Of a stretch of DNA of 64,000 nucleotides, positions 37,335-49,505 are shown piece by piece. Position numbers and translations under genes: made by a program. This DNA comes from Moniliella sp. 'wahieum'. Taxonomy: Eukaryota; Basidiomycota; Moniliellomycetes; Moniliellales; Moniliellaceae. The first letter of the stretch is position 1; the number at the start of each line of letters is the position of its first letter. The notes under the pieces were generated by a model that had not been told where the DNA came from, did not search any database, and was given only the letters and a program-made list of their open reading frames with translations. The stretch spans positions 372,001 to 436,000 of the forward strand of contig RSEE01000048.1 of NCBI GenBank assembly GCA_003971905.1. Reading direction: 5' to 3'.

Positions 37335-37959
37335 CGGCACGTGTGGTGCCCCCCATCGGTGTGGGTGGGCGAGTCCGATCGACTGGGGCCCTGACAGAGC
37401 TGGGCTTCTGTCCAGGTGTTGGGTTTCGGTGTTCGGGCGGGAATGGGAGATGGGAAATGAGAGATGGGAGTTCGGATGGATCACATTGGATCGTGGTTGT
37501 TAGCGAGGTGCGCAGCCAGACGGATCGATCCGACCTCGTTGCCCTACGGGAACACTCCGTGTTGCCGCCCAGATCTCGCCTCCCCTGTTGTAACAGCTTC
37601 TACTTGTCCCCCCCTCGCCGCTATATTACCACGAACGTACCGCCATCGGGTCGAGGGTGTGTTGGTGTTCCTCTATTTATCCTATCTGTCCGCTCTGTTC
37701 CTGCTATCCGCTGTTTCAGCTCTCTCGCGAGCCAGGATGACTCCTTTACATCGAAGCCCTGCAGTGTGGGTTCTAACTCGCTCCAAGCGGAGCAAGAGGA
37801 AGGCAGTCAGTCTACGAGTCTATAAGACCACGTCACTCCGCAACCCAAGAAAAGAACATATAGCCTTGTTGCATAGCCATGTTTAGCGCCGGACGGAGGG
37901 CCGGCCGAAGGCCACCCACGGTTAGCCTCCGCCCCCCCTGCCCGTACGCAAGCAAAAAG
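37335..37959. other. Intergenic region downstream of the transcription factor
   Basis: No gene supported. A T5 run on the minus strand (AAAAAG at 37954-37959) is the terminator of the adjacent tRNA-Val gene. Confidence 0.4.
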
Positions 37960-38053
37960 TGACTTCGCCCGGGCTCGAACCGGGGACCTTATCCGTTAAC
38001 GTACGCGAGGCTAGTGTTAAGGATACGTGATAAACCAACTACACCACGATGCC
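37960..38053 (-). tRNA. tRNA-Val(AAC) with intron, copy 1
   Basis: On the minus strand, acceptor GGCATCG pairs with CGAAGTC (one A-A mismatch at the fourth pair), the D arm is GTGTAGTTGGTTTATCAC, the anticodon stem TATCC/GGATA holds loop TTAACA..C (anticodon AAC, Val), and the T arm is CCCGG-TTCGAGC-CCGGG. The 19-base intron is at 37996-38014. The body matches fungal tRNA-Val. A T5 terminator follows. The mature sequence equals the copy at 42139-42233. Confidence 0.9.
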
Positions 38054-38286
38054 ATTGACTGAAGCTGTCCACCGATGCGTCCTCGGTCGTTTTGGCGCCG
38101 TTCTGCTTATGTGTGGTAACATGGTACACGAGCAAAAATATGGAAAGGCCGACCCAACCCACATGCTACGACAACCGACCGACCATCTCAAATGTACGCT
38201 TCGTTCCGTCCGGGAGCCAAACGAGAGGGGGATGAATAGATTGTGCATTGCCGAGTAGCCGATCGGCGGGGGAGACACGTTACGCG
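38054..38286. other. Gap between tRNA-Val and the Sec39-like gene
   Basis: No gene seen; 3' flank of the Sec39-like gene. Confidence 0.4.
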
Positions 38287-41200
38287 TTAGGGCGGAGCAG
38301 GCTCTGGCTCCAACTCTTCGCCCAGCAGCCACCCTACGCCGCGCGTCAGACTAAACCCGCCGTGGGGCACATGGAATGGGATCCGCCCGGCCTCGCGCCG
38401 CGGCCCCGCCTCGTCTCCAGAGTGCAACACCGACCGCACCTGTTCTGGAGCGGTAGGAGGAATGGTAGTGGAGGAGGAGACCGTGCTGGCCCTCGGCATA
38501 GCAGGTGCAAGCGAGGCAGCACCCGCGTCTTGGCCCTGGGCCAGTGCGGCGTTGGAAGCGGGACCGGCGCCTGGATCGTGGCTCGGGCCGCGGAAGAAGA
38601 ACCGAGCGGCGCGGGCCGCATCGTGGCCCCCCTTTTCCGATAACGCGGCCAGCTGCTGGCCCACCAGCCCGCCCAGCCCACTTGCCGTCTCGCGTAACCC
38701 GCCCGGCCGCGGCGCAGGCAAGGGGACCGAGAGCCCACGGAGGAAGCTGCTACCGCGTTCGGCCGGAGGCGCCTCGGGCGGCATGGCCTCCAGCCCCCAC
38801 GCCTCCTCCTCGGCGGTCGCGTCAGCGGGCGTATCGGCGGCGGCCGGCGGCGTAGCGGCGTGCGGCGTGCCAGCAAAGGCCGGACTCAGCTTGCCCGCAC
38901 TGACCAGCAGGGCAGCCAAGGGCGTTGCCGCGGCCGCGGCCGACGCATACTCGCCCACCACTGCTGGCACGCCGAGGCCAGCGAGCAAGCCTTCGCCCGT
39001 CGGTGCGGCGGCGCTGCCGGCGCAAACAGCATGCCCGCGCGCTCGTCGGCATCCAGGGACATGATGGCTTGGTCCCACACCCCGCGCCAGGCACGCAGCA
39101 AGCGCGCCACCTGCTCCTCAGGGCAGAGGCTCAGTGCTTGTCCCAACAGACCCAGCTGCGCCAAAGGTTCTTCCCAGGCCGCTTGCTTGCCCAGCTGATA
39201 TGCCACCTTCCACGCCACCTCCTGCGCAGGCAGCAGCATCCCCCGTGCACTCTCCTCCGTCACACAAGACGTGCCAGCCGACCTGGCTTGGGCCGCGCGC
39301 GCACGTTGTTGTAAGCCGTGCACCACCTTCAGCACCCGTTCTGCCAACCCGGCGGCCCGGGTCCAGTCGGCCGCGGCCATCGCCGCCTCGGCCAGCATGG
39401 CCAACACCTGCGCCTCAATCACCGGTTTGCCCACCTTGCTTCCGCTCGGTTCCGGTAGAAGAGCAAAGAGAAGGCGTCTGCTGTCGCACTTGCTTGCTCT
39501 GGCCCCAGCTGCGGCGCACGGTTGAGTTGCACTGCCAGGCCAACCAGGGCGTCCGACGCTTTGTATGCATCAGCTTGATGTGCCACCACTCGTGCCACCA
39601 GCTCGACGCACCCAGCCACACAGTTCGCCCCCGCGGGTGTTCGGCCACCGCGCGAATCTCCGCGGGCCGTATCAAGCCAGGGTGCTCGGACGAAGGCAGA
39701 CGATACGCGCCCAACTTACTCGTTGCCACCAGGAACGCCTTTTCCGCCGTCAAGGTCGGCGTGGCGGGCAGCACGTCCAATCTGATACAGTGCAGTGTGC
39801 GTTAGTACCCTCTCACCTTCCCCCCCACGCAACGAACTAGAGACAACAGCAATGCAACCCAGCACGTACATTTCATCCGCCAGCTTCATTGCGCCACTGG
39901 TCAAGTGGTGGAGGTGGCGTCGTCGTAGCTACTGCGCGCCGCAGCGAGCACCACCGCTTCGATCTGGGTAGAAGTGAGGGCCGGGCAGTACGACGCTGGC
40001 GAGGCCAGTAGCGATCCAAACAGGTACAGCCCGCCCGACCGCAGGAGGCCCAGAAGGGCTACCTGGTACACTTCGGTCCGCGTCAGGGGCGCAAACAGAT
40101 GAGGTTCGGGTTGGGATTCGGGATCAAGTTCGGGAGGTGGGGCGATAGACTGTTCGTGGCCCCAGGGGTCCTCTCGTCCTCCGCAGCAGCCGTAGGGACA
40201 TCCAACAGCGCGCTCAACAAGCTCCGCCACGCGCTTTCCTGCGCTTGCTCTGAGCGGGCAAAGCTCCCGGTGACCAACGCATATAGGTGCTGGAATTGGA
40301 CTTGGCGCGTCGAGGCGGTCAGGTACCATGCGAGGGGCATGTGCGACGCGTCCCACGCCTGCAACACCCGCAGCGCAGCCAAGTGCGAGCCCAACGTGGC
40401 GAGTGCCGAGGCGGAAGGAAGGGGGTGGGGGTGGGGACGGGGGCGGGGGCGTGGGTACGGAGGTGGGCAAACAGGCTCTGTGCATCGGGCAAGACAGGTG
40501 GATTAGGCAACCGAGGCGAGACGCCCAAACTCTCTAGAGCCAACTGGACTTGTTCCACTGACGGCGAGGGGAGGCCAGCGGGGCCCGCTGCTGCGACACA
40601 GCGTGCTCGACCATCGCCACCGCCGCCGGGTCCGAGCGCGGGGACGTGTAGGCACATGCGAGCACAACGAGGGGTAACGCGCCTTCCAGCGGCTCTGCAA
40701 GCGACGGACACGCCAACAGTGCCCACAGAAGCGAGAAGGCGTCTTCAGCTGGGAGCGTCGGCCCAACAGGAGGTGCAGCCGCGTCGGAGCGCCGAGCCCA
40801 GCGGGCAAGGGTGAAAAGGATGCCGATCAACGTGGCCCGCACCGCTGGTGCGGTGGGGGCCGGGGGGCGCGAGGCCAGCAGCGTCGCCCGCTCTGCCAGC
40901 TGGCCCAACAGAGGGACCAAAACAGTGACCAGAAAGGAGTCCAAGGGTGGCGGAACGGCCTGAAGCAGCTCCATCACCATGTCGGTCGACCGGATGCGGC
41001 GTCCCTGGCAAGCGCCAGCTCCAGCTCAGGCAGCGTTGTTGGCCCGACTCCAGGACCGACCGGGGCCAAGCTGAGGACATGGAGAATGGCAAACGATTTG
41101 CTCAGTAGAGCCAGGCCGTGGGCCGCTTGGCCCGCCGAGGCGAGACTATGCGGGCCGCGGGGAGCAACGTGGGCACTGACCGCGGCCAACACGGCGGCTG

Positions 41201-41991
41201 GCACGTGCTCCTTGTCCAGTTCGCGCAGCGTGCGGGCGTACCAAGCATAGAGCGCATTGGCCGGCAAAGCCGATGTCGCAGCATCGGTAGGAGGGCCGAG
41301 CACGGCGCTGGCCGCCTCGGGCTCGTCGGCCGGGTCAGCCACAGGCGGAGGGCCGGGAGGCGTGGCGGTCCATGCGCTGGTTTCCCGCTGGTCGGGGCCT
41401 GGGACGGGCAGGAGATCGGCGTGGATGGCGGCCGCAATGGCCTCCGCCGTGCCGGCGGTCTGGATCAGGAGCTGGAGCAGGCGGAAGCGGTGGGCGGCGA
41501 GGACGGGGCCAAGGTGGGGGGTGGTGCAAGAGTGCGGCAAGGGCGGGATAGTTGTGGGGGGGCTCGAGAAGGCCAGCCGCTGCGTCGGGAAGAGCCGGCC
41601 GAAGTAGCAGCGAGAGGGGAATGTCCTCGGCCGGGGCCCCAGCCGCCTGCGGCGGCGCAACCGCGTCCAGACGGCGTGCATAGCTGAGGAGCAGTGCACG
41701 GGCGCGCAGGCGTGGGTCGCTGGCCGTGGCGGACGCCGAGGCAGTGGCGGGGAGCGCGTGCTGGACAAGTTCAGCGACCCAGTGGGCATACGCAAGTGGA
41801 TACGCCGTTCTCGCACCGGGTGCGGTGAGCTGGTGCAGGAGGGAGAGGATGGCGCGCAGCTCCCAGGCGGCGTCGTCGATGGCAGTGAGGGTGGCGAGCG
41901 CGTGCTGGCGGGCCTCAGCCGAGACGGGCGCCTGCGCCACCTCCTGGATCCAGGAGTGCTTCAGCGCAGCGTCCTCCTCGTCGCTCCGCAT
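38287..41991 (-). CDS. SEC39: Sec39-like subunit of the Dsl1 ER tethering complex
   Basis: Sec39 (animal NBAS) is a helical scaffold that, with Dsl1 and Tip20, tethers Golgi-derived COPI vesicles to the ER. The product is about 1230 residues of Ala/Leu-rich helices without membrane segments. The N-terminal part reads SDEEDAALKHSWIQEVAQAP and YAHWVAELVQHALPA. The diagnostic C-terminal elements are VLAAARSSYDDATST followed by SGAMKLADEMYVL (39960-39860; family pattern of an aromatic residue, DNAS and GxMKxA) and LDVLPATPTLTAEKAFLVAT near 39780, followed by a short strand like the family's ILPxQxR. The tail (38900-38287) is Pro/Ala-rich and ends EELEPEPAPP. About eight frame breaks. The true start may lie upstream (a Met at 42143 is possible but abuts the tRNA). 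Confidence 0.6.
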
Positions 41992-42138
41992 CGTGTCGTT
42001 GCCACGGACGGAGGGAGGATGGGGAGGAGGCCGTTGCAGGTGGCCAAGCGCCGCAGCGGCCGACCGACGTGGCGCTGCCCGCCCTCTCCAGGGAGATCAG
42101 CAGGTGTGTACTGGCCAAAGTCCCCATGCACAGCATAA

Positions 42139-42233
42139 GGCATCGTGGTGTAGTTGGTTTATCACGTATCCTTAACACTGGTCCTCTGCCTTGTTAACGG
42201 ATAAGGTCCCCGGTTCGAGCCCGGGCGAAGTCA
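42139..42233 (+). tRNA. tRNA-Val(AAC) with intron, copy 2
   Basis: The exons are identical to the minus-strand copy at 37960-38053, including the A-A mismatch in the acceptor stem, but the intron (42178-42197, 20 bases) differs except for its last GTTAA, which can pair with the anticodon loop. Box B is GGTTCGAGCCC. A T6 terminator begins at 42236. Confidence 0.9.
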
Positions 42234-42423
42234 TGTTTTTTGAGTCCAGCAGCGGAATGTGCTCGAGCGGAATGCGGTCTTTTTGGGCGGCGCCGCTCCC
42301 ATTTCGTTTCCGCGTCCGCTGCTAGGCCGGCAAAAAAAAACCGGTGATGCGGTTGTGCAACTCTCTCGCCACTGCTTTTGGTTTCCATCTCGCCTGCCGG
42401 CCTCACCTCCCCCTGCCGTGACC

Positions 42424-43543
42424 ATGACCCGCTACGCCAAGCTCGAAGGGCGCAAGAAGAGTTCCTCCCTCCTCCAACCACTTTGGTGACCGCGATGCGC
42501 CCGACGCAGATGCCCGCCTAGTCGCCCTGCCTCTCCTCCTCCGGCGTCTGCCCCCATTGACCCGGCCAGCACAGGCAAGCCCGCGTCCGAGTCGCCCCCG
42601 CAAGCCAGCGGAAACGATGCTACGGACGGCAAGGTCGATGTGAACCAGCTGATCAAGCGTTCCAAGCTACTGAAACTCAAACTCAAGAAAGCCAAGACCC
42701 CGAGAAGAGGAAAGCACTGTCCAAGCAGTTCCACCAAAACGAACGCCAGATTGCCGAGCTGGGGCCCGCCAAGGCACAGGGAAAACGGAAGCGCGAAGAT
42801 GGCGATCGCCGGGGTGGGAAGCGTAAGTATCTGTTCTGCAGTTGAGGCAATCAGTGGCTGAGGTACTGACCTGGTTTGTACAGGCATTTTTACCCAAGAA
42901 GAGCGAGCTGAGTACCGGCGGCAAAAGCGGTCGAAGAGCGGGCAGCATCGGTACGATGCTTTGCCTGTCGCGGCCATGGACATGCCGCCAAGGACTGTCC
43001 CAATGGGCTCAACGCTTCGTCCACCGCACTCGACTCGGAGACGCCGGGCACCCATGACTTGACCGGGTCGTCGGTGGTTGGCATTTGTTTCCGTGTGGAT
43101 CAAAGGACCACACGCTGGCGCAGTGCACCTTGCCTGGCGGTCGGTAAGGGTGCAGCACGAGGTGGGAAAAACTTGCCGTTTGCAACATGCTTTGTCTGTG
43201 GCGAGAAGGGTCACCTGTCGCTCGCGTGCCCCAAGAACAAGGCGCGTGGTGTGTACCCCAATGGCGGTTCCTGCCGCTTGTGCCAAGTGTGGAGCACCTG
43301 GTTCGGGATTGTCCCTTGCGGGAACAACAGCCGTATCCGATCCCAAACTGGGCGCGGCGATCGCGGACCAGCCCACGTGGTGGCGCCGACGAAGATGACT
43401 TTCATGCCTTTTCTCGTGTCCGCAATGAAGTTGATACGGACGAGGCCAAGGCCCAGCTCCAAGCCAAGGACCTTGCTCGCCGACGGGCTCCACCACCTGT
43501 GGCGGCCAAGAAACGCGAAACCAAGAAGGTGGTTACCTTTTAA
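42424..43543 (+). CDS. ZCCHC9-like zinc-knuckle protein
   Basis: ZCCHC9 and its fungal relatives are nuclear/nucleolar RNA-binding proteins with four CCHC knuckles. The start MTRYAKLEGRKKSSS leads to a Lys-rich coiled segment (QLIKRSKLLKLKLKKAKT), then an intron at 42823-42883 (GTAAGT/TACAG), TQEERAEYRRQKR and the knuckles: CFACRGHGHAAKDC (42957), CFR..GSKDHTLAQC (43090, one base missing in the second Cys codon), CFVCGEKGHLSLAC (43189) and CRLC..VEHLVRDC (43276). NKARGVYPNGGSC between knuckles three and four is characteristic of the family. It ends KKRETKKVVTF at 43543. At least five one-base breaks. The four-knuckle spacing and the linker separate it from gag-type knuckles. Confidence 0.85.
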
Positions 43544-44428
43544 CTTGTTATGAATCCCTTTGCCCAGTCTTTCATTGTGCCCCTTCGGACATTTGTTTCC
43601 CCTCTACGGAACCGCTGGGGCGCTGGACAGGCCCCGATAGATGCACTTACATAGAACGCGATCAACCAGAGCCTTCCTCAATACCGCGTCTCCTGCGCTC
43701 GGCACTCCAGAAAAAAACACATCAGTTGTATGATATCAGGTCTCTTTCAGCTACCAACACCCCGTTGCTTCCCCGAATGCCAACAACTAGCATGGGGTCT
43801 GGGCTTGGCATCGACTGCGATGCATCGCCCATCCCGGAAGCGGGAGGACTTCGGAATTACCATTCACTCCACCTGCAACATCTGCCAATCGCCTTATCGG
43901 CCAAGGTGGAATGACATGGCCGCCAGCCTCATGTGAAGATTGCTACTATTGCAACGGTACTTCAAAGGCTTACTATGCACGGTACTGATGCGTTCAAATA
44001 CGTCTTGTATGTTGGCTCGCCGCTCTGTGCACGCTTTTAGAGAGGAAGCGGCTGAGGCCCTGGCCGGGAGTGTTAGAGAAGAATCTGTTGATGCACGTCA
44101 ACCTAGCAGCAGAGCTTATGGTATAGACCCAAGGAGGTCTATGGTACAGGTGTTCCGTTTGTACTAAGATGCCACGCATCTCGATCGCGAGACAAATCTA
44201 GTAGGACGGCCGTCCAATCCGGCATGATCAGATTTTGAGATAGGGAACTCGGTTGACGATCGATGAAACATGAGGAACACAACACATGACACGACGGGGC
44301 GACAGACAAGAACAAGGGAGCGGGTATCGAGCGAAACTCGAAGACTCGACAGAAGAGCCTAGGGAGCATTCGGCACTAAGAGGACTGCTGCCATGGACAC
44401 GCACGACCAATTGCAGGGGCGCGCGGGA
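43544..44428. other. Convergent intergenic region
   Basis: No gene, tRNA or obvious repeat was seen between the 3' ends of the zinc-knuckle gene and the membrane protein gene. Confidence 0.45.
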
Positions 44429-47400
44429 CTAGTAATCGCTGCGCGGTGGGAGGGTGCTAGAGGAAGAGCGAGGGTGGGAATCCGTGTTGACCACCAACAG
44501 CGGGCCCGCGCGGGGCCGACCAAAGAACCCGTCCCCTGCCTCGCCCGCCCGGCTTGGCTCCTCCCACTGGCTCCCGATCGAGGAACGGAGAGGTGCGCTA
44601 CTCTCGGACGACAAGTTGGGATCAATAATCACCGGGACAGGAAGGAAGCCCACTGGACTGCCAGGTTGAGAGAGCGCCACGGGCAACGTCTCGGTTGAAA
44701 AGGTCTCGTGCGGCGCCGAGAGGACGAAGGGGAAGGGACCGGTCCTTGTTCTGTCTCGAGTGGGCGGTCGGGCCCCGAAGGTCTCGTTGTGTCCCCGGCA
44801 AGCCAGGTGCTTCCGGGGGAAAGGGAGCGAACCGAGGGGCTGGAACGTGCCCTCGGCCCCGACGGCAGAATAGGCCAATTGCATCCGCGCCGCCGGCAGA
44901 GGCGCAGGCTCGTACACTCGCGGCCGACTCCCCGACGGGAGAGCCGAGGCAACAGGACCAAACGATTCGCGGCTCGATTCGGACGAGGACAGTGCGGTGC
45001 CCGCTTCCACACCGCCCGGGTCCCTCGTGCAACGTCCTGGCCGGCAACCGGCCAGTCGGGGGGGCGAGGCGAGTGTAAGCTGGGCTCATGCACCCACTCT
45101 GGTGGCTCCCTGGCCCCTTCTTCCATAGGTAAAGGAAGCAGAGGGGCAATGCATACCCCTCTGCCCGGGCGGTAGAGCGATCGGGGGAGCTTCCTGCTGC
45201 CGCTGCGCCTCCCAAGCCCGTGGATCCGGTTCTTCCTCGGACTCTAGTCTGCCCAGCGTTTGGGAGTACCGCGAGGGCGGGAAGCTGGCCGTCACGCTCG
45301 CAAGGGGCAGAGGAGGGGGAGCTGTGGTAGTACAGGGTACGGTAGCGCCCAAGGCCCATGTGGACGGCCCTGCAGCAGGAAGAGAGGCAGCACTCGCTTC
45401 GCTCCCGCCGTGGCTCACCGCACCGAGGGACTCAGGCGTTGGGGAGGGAGTGGGAACAGGAGCGAGAGGGAGGTGGACAGAGCCGTGTGAAAGTCAGTGG
45501 GGTCCGAGTCGGACGGGGTGACGTGGTCGTTGGTGGTGGGCCCGACGGGCTGGCGCCCAGCGGGGTGGTGGTCCGAGACAGAGGGCAGCGTGCCAGGCGG
45601 CAGGACAACTGGGCGGACGGGCACGGGCATATGCAGTATGCCCGTCGCTCCGCGGCGGGGACCGCTCCGCCAACGCTGCATGGACCGTTCCCGGTGTTTC
45701 CATTTCAGCGCCTCGGATCCCAGGGATTGATGGGCAATTGGAGTCGGGTATAATGCCCTCTTCATCTTCGTCCATCCTACCTGGTGCAAGACCGAGCACG
45801 TTGGGAGGCACCAAGGAAGGCGGTGCTGTCGTCGGCACCGCCAGCCCCGTGGGGGGCGAACTGGAACACGTCCCGACTCCAAAATGGAATCCGACGAGTT
45901 GCGAGCGAGACAGAAAGGGCGGACGCCATCGAAAGATCACTGTCCATGCCGTCGCCATAGTCCTGGTCGGCTGGCTCTGCGGACAACGAGAGGGACACCA
46001 TGGTATTCGTCGGATCGGCCGTCTGGTTGGTCGCCCCCTCAGAGTGGAAGGGCGCGACAGCGCCTTCGGGAGCTACCAAAGCCCCCGTAGCCACACCTGG
46101 TTCATCAACATGTTTCCCACTCAGCCATTGCCCAGGCGCCATCACTCCTGAAATGGGGTTGACGGGGGTTTGGGGGCTAGGGGTCATGTCGGGCGAAGGC
46201 GACTGGGCTTGGGTTGCGCCCGCGTTGCCTGAAGCTCGGAGAGAAGGGGGCAGCGAATCGCCCACTGCGGCCAAGGCAACGTGAGCTGTGCCCGGCGGGG
46301 AGGCGAATGCGCCTTGACCTGCAGGAATGCCCCACAGTTGCGCAGCGCCAGGTGCACCAATCCCGTACGCTTCGGGCGAGTCCATCGTCTGAAACGAAGG
46401 GGAGGCGGTCATGTGCATCCCATCGCCGTCGAATGGGGTCCGATCAAATACATCGGGGGCGTACCTACTGCGTGGGGCGGGTGAGACCACGCGTCAGGCA
46501 CATGCGCCGTGCCGCCCGACCCAGCCGCGTGCTGGAGCACCTGGGATGGGTTGAAAAGGGACTCCAAGCGCTGTTCCTGCGCGGGAGCCAATCCCAACAG
46601 CCCTGCAAGCCGGGTTCGGGCCCGGGTCCACCATCGATTGGTCGAAGGAGAAGGAAAAAGCTCGCTCGTTGGTCGGGGGACGGACGCTGCCGTAGTGGAC
46701 GCAACGGTGTCAACTCGAGGTTGGGACTTTCGCCTGGCAAGTAAGCCAGGCGCCTTTTCCCTCGTTTCGCCCTTCTCCCCAGACAGGGAGGCTCCGTCGT
46801 CGAAAGGGCAACAGAAGACAGAGGAGCAGCAGTACCACCACTACCGACCCCCCACACCCCCCCCACCCCCCAATGATCTTACCCACTTGATCTGATTGTA
46901 CGAGGGTAGGTTGCTTCCCTTGGGACAAGGATCCTTGCGGCAGAGTAGGGCTGGGGTTAGCCGTCGAGATGGTTAGGTTGGCAGGGTTGGAGTCCGAAGA
47001 GGAGGGTGCAGGTTGCCAGGTGGTGAGACTGTGCGTGACTGTGTAGTAATCCATCTCAGAAATCGTTGTGTGACGATGCCGGGTGTAGACGTCGGTAGAA
47101 CGGCCCAGGGCGCTGCCAGACAACGCCGTGGGGTGGGGAGAGGGGAGGTCGGAGGATAATGGTGGGGCGGCGGGGGTGGTGGAGGGAGCGGCGCTGCTGG
47201 CGGTGGTGGCTGCGGTGGTGCTGGTGCCGGTGTCACTGGCTGGCACAATTGTCTCGTAGCATAATGGCTGGAACACAACAGGGCGCCAAGCTGTAGTTGG
47301 GACAAGGGAAACCTTGGTGTAAGTCTTCTCCGCGCGGTCGAGCCAGGCAGGAGAGACGGAGTGGTCAGGAGCAGGCTCAGTGTCTCGGGCGTAGGGTTGG

Positions 47401-47818
47401 CCATGGAAGTGAGCCAGGCGATAGCGCTTGCGGCGATGCGCCCTTAATGGCGGGAGGGTATCAGACAAGGAGTGTGTTACAAAGGAGTGTCGGGAGAGGC
47501 TGGGGGCTGGGGGATGCTCGGGGTGGCGGTAACAGTAACCGTGACGGAAATGGTCGTGGCAGGAGCAGGGTGAGAACGAGTGTGAGTTTGGGTGTGAGTG
47601 GTGTAGACTGTGGTTTCGACGTATGTGTGAACGACGGTGGAGGTGGAAACGAAGGGGGTCCAACTGGTTGGGCGGGTGGGCAGAGGGTGTAGGTGTGTGC
47701 GTGCAGGGCTAGCGTTCGTGCCGAGGCGGACGCACGGTCCATGGTGGGAAAGGCAGGGCGGAATGGAAGGAACGAAGGACAAGGAAGGGACAGTTAAACT
47801 GGAGACAGGGCGAAGCAA
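44429..47818 (-). CDS. Large Ser/Thr-rich single-pass membrane protein
   Basis: The extracellular part (about 47700-46850) is Ser/Thr/Pro-rich, with VVHTYVETTVYTTHTQTHTR, TTISVTVTVTATPSIPQPPA, a conserved-looking Trp-containing piece (AWLDRAEKTYTKVSLVPTTA) and TTAATTASSAAPSTTPAAPP, as expected of an O-mannosylated stalk. A Gly-rich lead and one transmembrane helix (GGSVVVVLLLLCLLLP) at about 46765-46850 are followed by basic FRRR. The cytosolic part of about 700 residues is disordered and Pro/Ser-rich (FDRTPFDGDGMHMTASPSFQ, LPVPVIIDPNLSSESSAPLR), ending LPPRSDY at 44429. The layout resembles fungal cell-wall sensors of the Mid2/Wsc style, but there is no WSC or other named domain, so the role is only suggested. 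The start at 47818 (MLRPVSSLTVPSLSF) and exon structure are uncertain; many frame breaks. Confidence 0.6.
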
Positions 47819-49383
47819 GACAGAGGTCAGTCAACATCATCGCGATGGGCGGTGGCGTCCGGTGCGAGGTGGGGCACGGAGGGATGCGGAGAGGAGGCCA
47901 GCAAACTCACCGATAGTGGGCCTCGAAGAAGAGGCGCTGGTGGGTTAGGGTCGGGGGTGTTCAATTGACTAGGGGCATGGCGCGGCGGGGGCGGGGTCGA
48001 GCGGGGGGCAAGGCAAAGAGCGTGGAGAGGCGAGCTGGGGATGGTAAAGAACGTGAGGGTGGGAGAGACGCGAGGAGGGCAGCGGAGGTGGGCGAGGAGG
48101 GCGACAAGAAGGTGGGCAGAGAGGAAAGAGAGCCACACGAGAGCGACGGCCAGGGCGGAGGAGGCGGAAGGCGCTGGCACAGAAGGGCACAGAGCGCACG
48201 CGAAAGACCGCCGCGGCAGAAACCAACACAGACAATCCCCCGCCAGACAGCGGACGGGCAGATCTCTGACGCAGAGACTGAGGGCTGCCTGAGGCTCAGC
48301 CTGAGCGCGCTGAGGGTGAGGTGCTGAGTCCTGGCTCCGATCGATGCTCTTCGATGCTGCGATGCTCATCGTGAACGCGTGAGCGTTGCTCGCCTGCTGG
48401 TGCTCTGCGAACATCCGACGGCAGTCGCTGGGCGCGCTCTCTGCTGCTCGGGCTGGGTCACACGCCTGTGCCGCTCCACGACAACAACACCCGGCCGACC
48501 GAGCACTGGGCACCTGGGCTGCCCCGGGCGGATTGCAGGCACAGCGCCAGTGTCGCCGATAGCTGTACTTGCACTGTGCCTGTCGGATCGACGCCATGTG
48601 TTAGTCCCGATGAGCATCTCGCCTGTGTCCTTCGCCCGGGGCTGCTCGGCGTATTCTCACACTGCTCGGCGCCACTGCCCCACCCCCTAGGGCGTAACTT
48701 AAAACACGTAACACGCGTCGTCATCGATGATGTATAATCCAGGATCGCCGTTTGCTCGCAACATCACACACTCGTCACGCGCGTGTTCCCGGCGGTCACG
48801 AGGTCACTCGTCACTACACTGGTATGGCACACAGCATGGCGCAAGTGCAGCACAGGAATTATCGGTCACGCACGTCAGTGTCACGTGTCACATGTCACAC
48901 CGCCTCACCTGGGTGCGTCCCCAGCATGGCACATGTCAGTCCTCCACGGGTGTGCAATTTGAAACAATTTGAAACAACGTGAATCCTGAATGGCCCGGCC
49001 GAGGTATGAAACGGCGGGGTCTTCAAGCTTCAAGCTTTCTCAACGCTGTCCAGAGGCCACCGCGGACACAAGTTGGCGACCACGGCGGATGAAGCTTGAA
49101 GCTTGAAGATTGAAGGGAAGAAAGGGCGCAACCTGCCCAACAGAGCACTTTCGCCCCATCCCGTGCCTGTCCGCATAACGCCCTACTGCTCAGACTGAGT
49201 ATTGAGTGACTAGTGAGGTTCAGGCCTCGTTGATCAAACTCTGACCGGTGACTGGTGACCGATGACCCAAGATTGCATTCCCGACATTTCAAAGTTCCTG
49301 ATTTCACAGTTCAGAAATGCTTCCTAAGCTGAAACACTGAAAGCGGTTTCCCATTCAATGAGGACAAAGTGCCGCAGCATGCA
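47819..49383. other. Intergenic region rich in short palindromes
   Basis: No gene supported. Several clusters of short words occur: TCGATGCT/GCGATGC near 48342-48368, TCACGTGTCACATGTCAC at 48881-48898, CAATTTGAAACAATTTGAAA at 48955-48974, CTTCAAGCTTCAAGC at 49022-49036 and GAAGCTTGAAGCTTGAAG at 49091-49108. A 256-residue minus-strand frame at 48597-47827 looks like GC chance: it has no homology and no start context. Confidence 0.45.
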
Positions 49384-49446
49384 GTAGGGTTGGCAGTCCA
49401 CTGCCCCGGGCGATCGGCGTGCCTTCTATTTTCGTCCGTAGGGTTG
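49384..49446. promoter_or_regulatory. eS21 promoter boxes, CAACCCTA on minus strand (twice)
   Basis: GTAGGGTTG occurs at 49384-49392 and again at 49438-49446, about 60 and 115 bases before the eS21 start. It is the reverse complement of the CAACCCTA word in the shared uL13/eL32 promoter. Confidence 0.5.
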
Positions 49447-49505
49447 GCTCGGTGGTCGCTAGCTTTGCGCTCGATCCTCGTCCCTCGACTCTCCAAACCC
49501 ACATC

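Noticed and set aside
42424-43543. CCHC zinc knuckles as a possible gag remnant of a retroelement
   Set aside because: Four knuckles with the NKARGVYPNGGSC linker match the host ZCCHC9 family, there is a spliceosomal intron, and no reverse transcriptase or terminal repeats lie nearby.
47827-48597. 256-codon minus-strand frame upstream of the Ser/Thr-rich membrane protein gene
   Set aside because: Composition matches GC chance, there is no hydrophobic or domain pattern, and it overlaps palindrome-rich promoter-like DNA.
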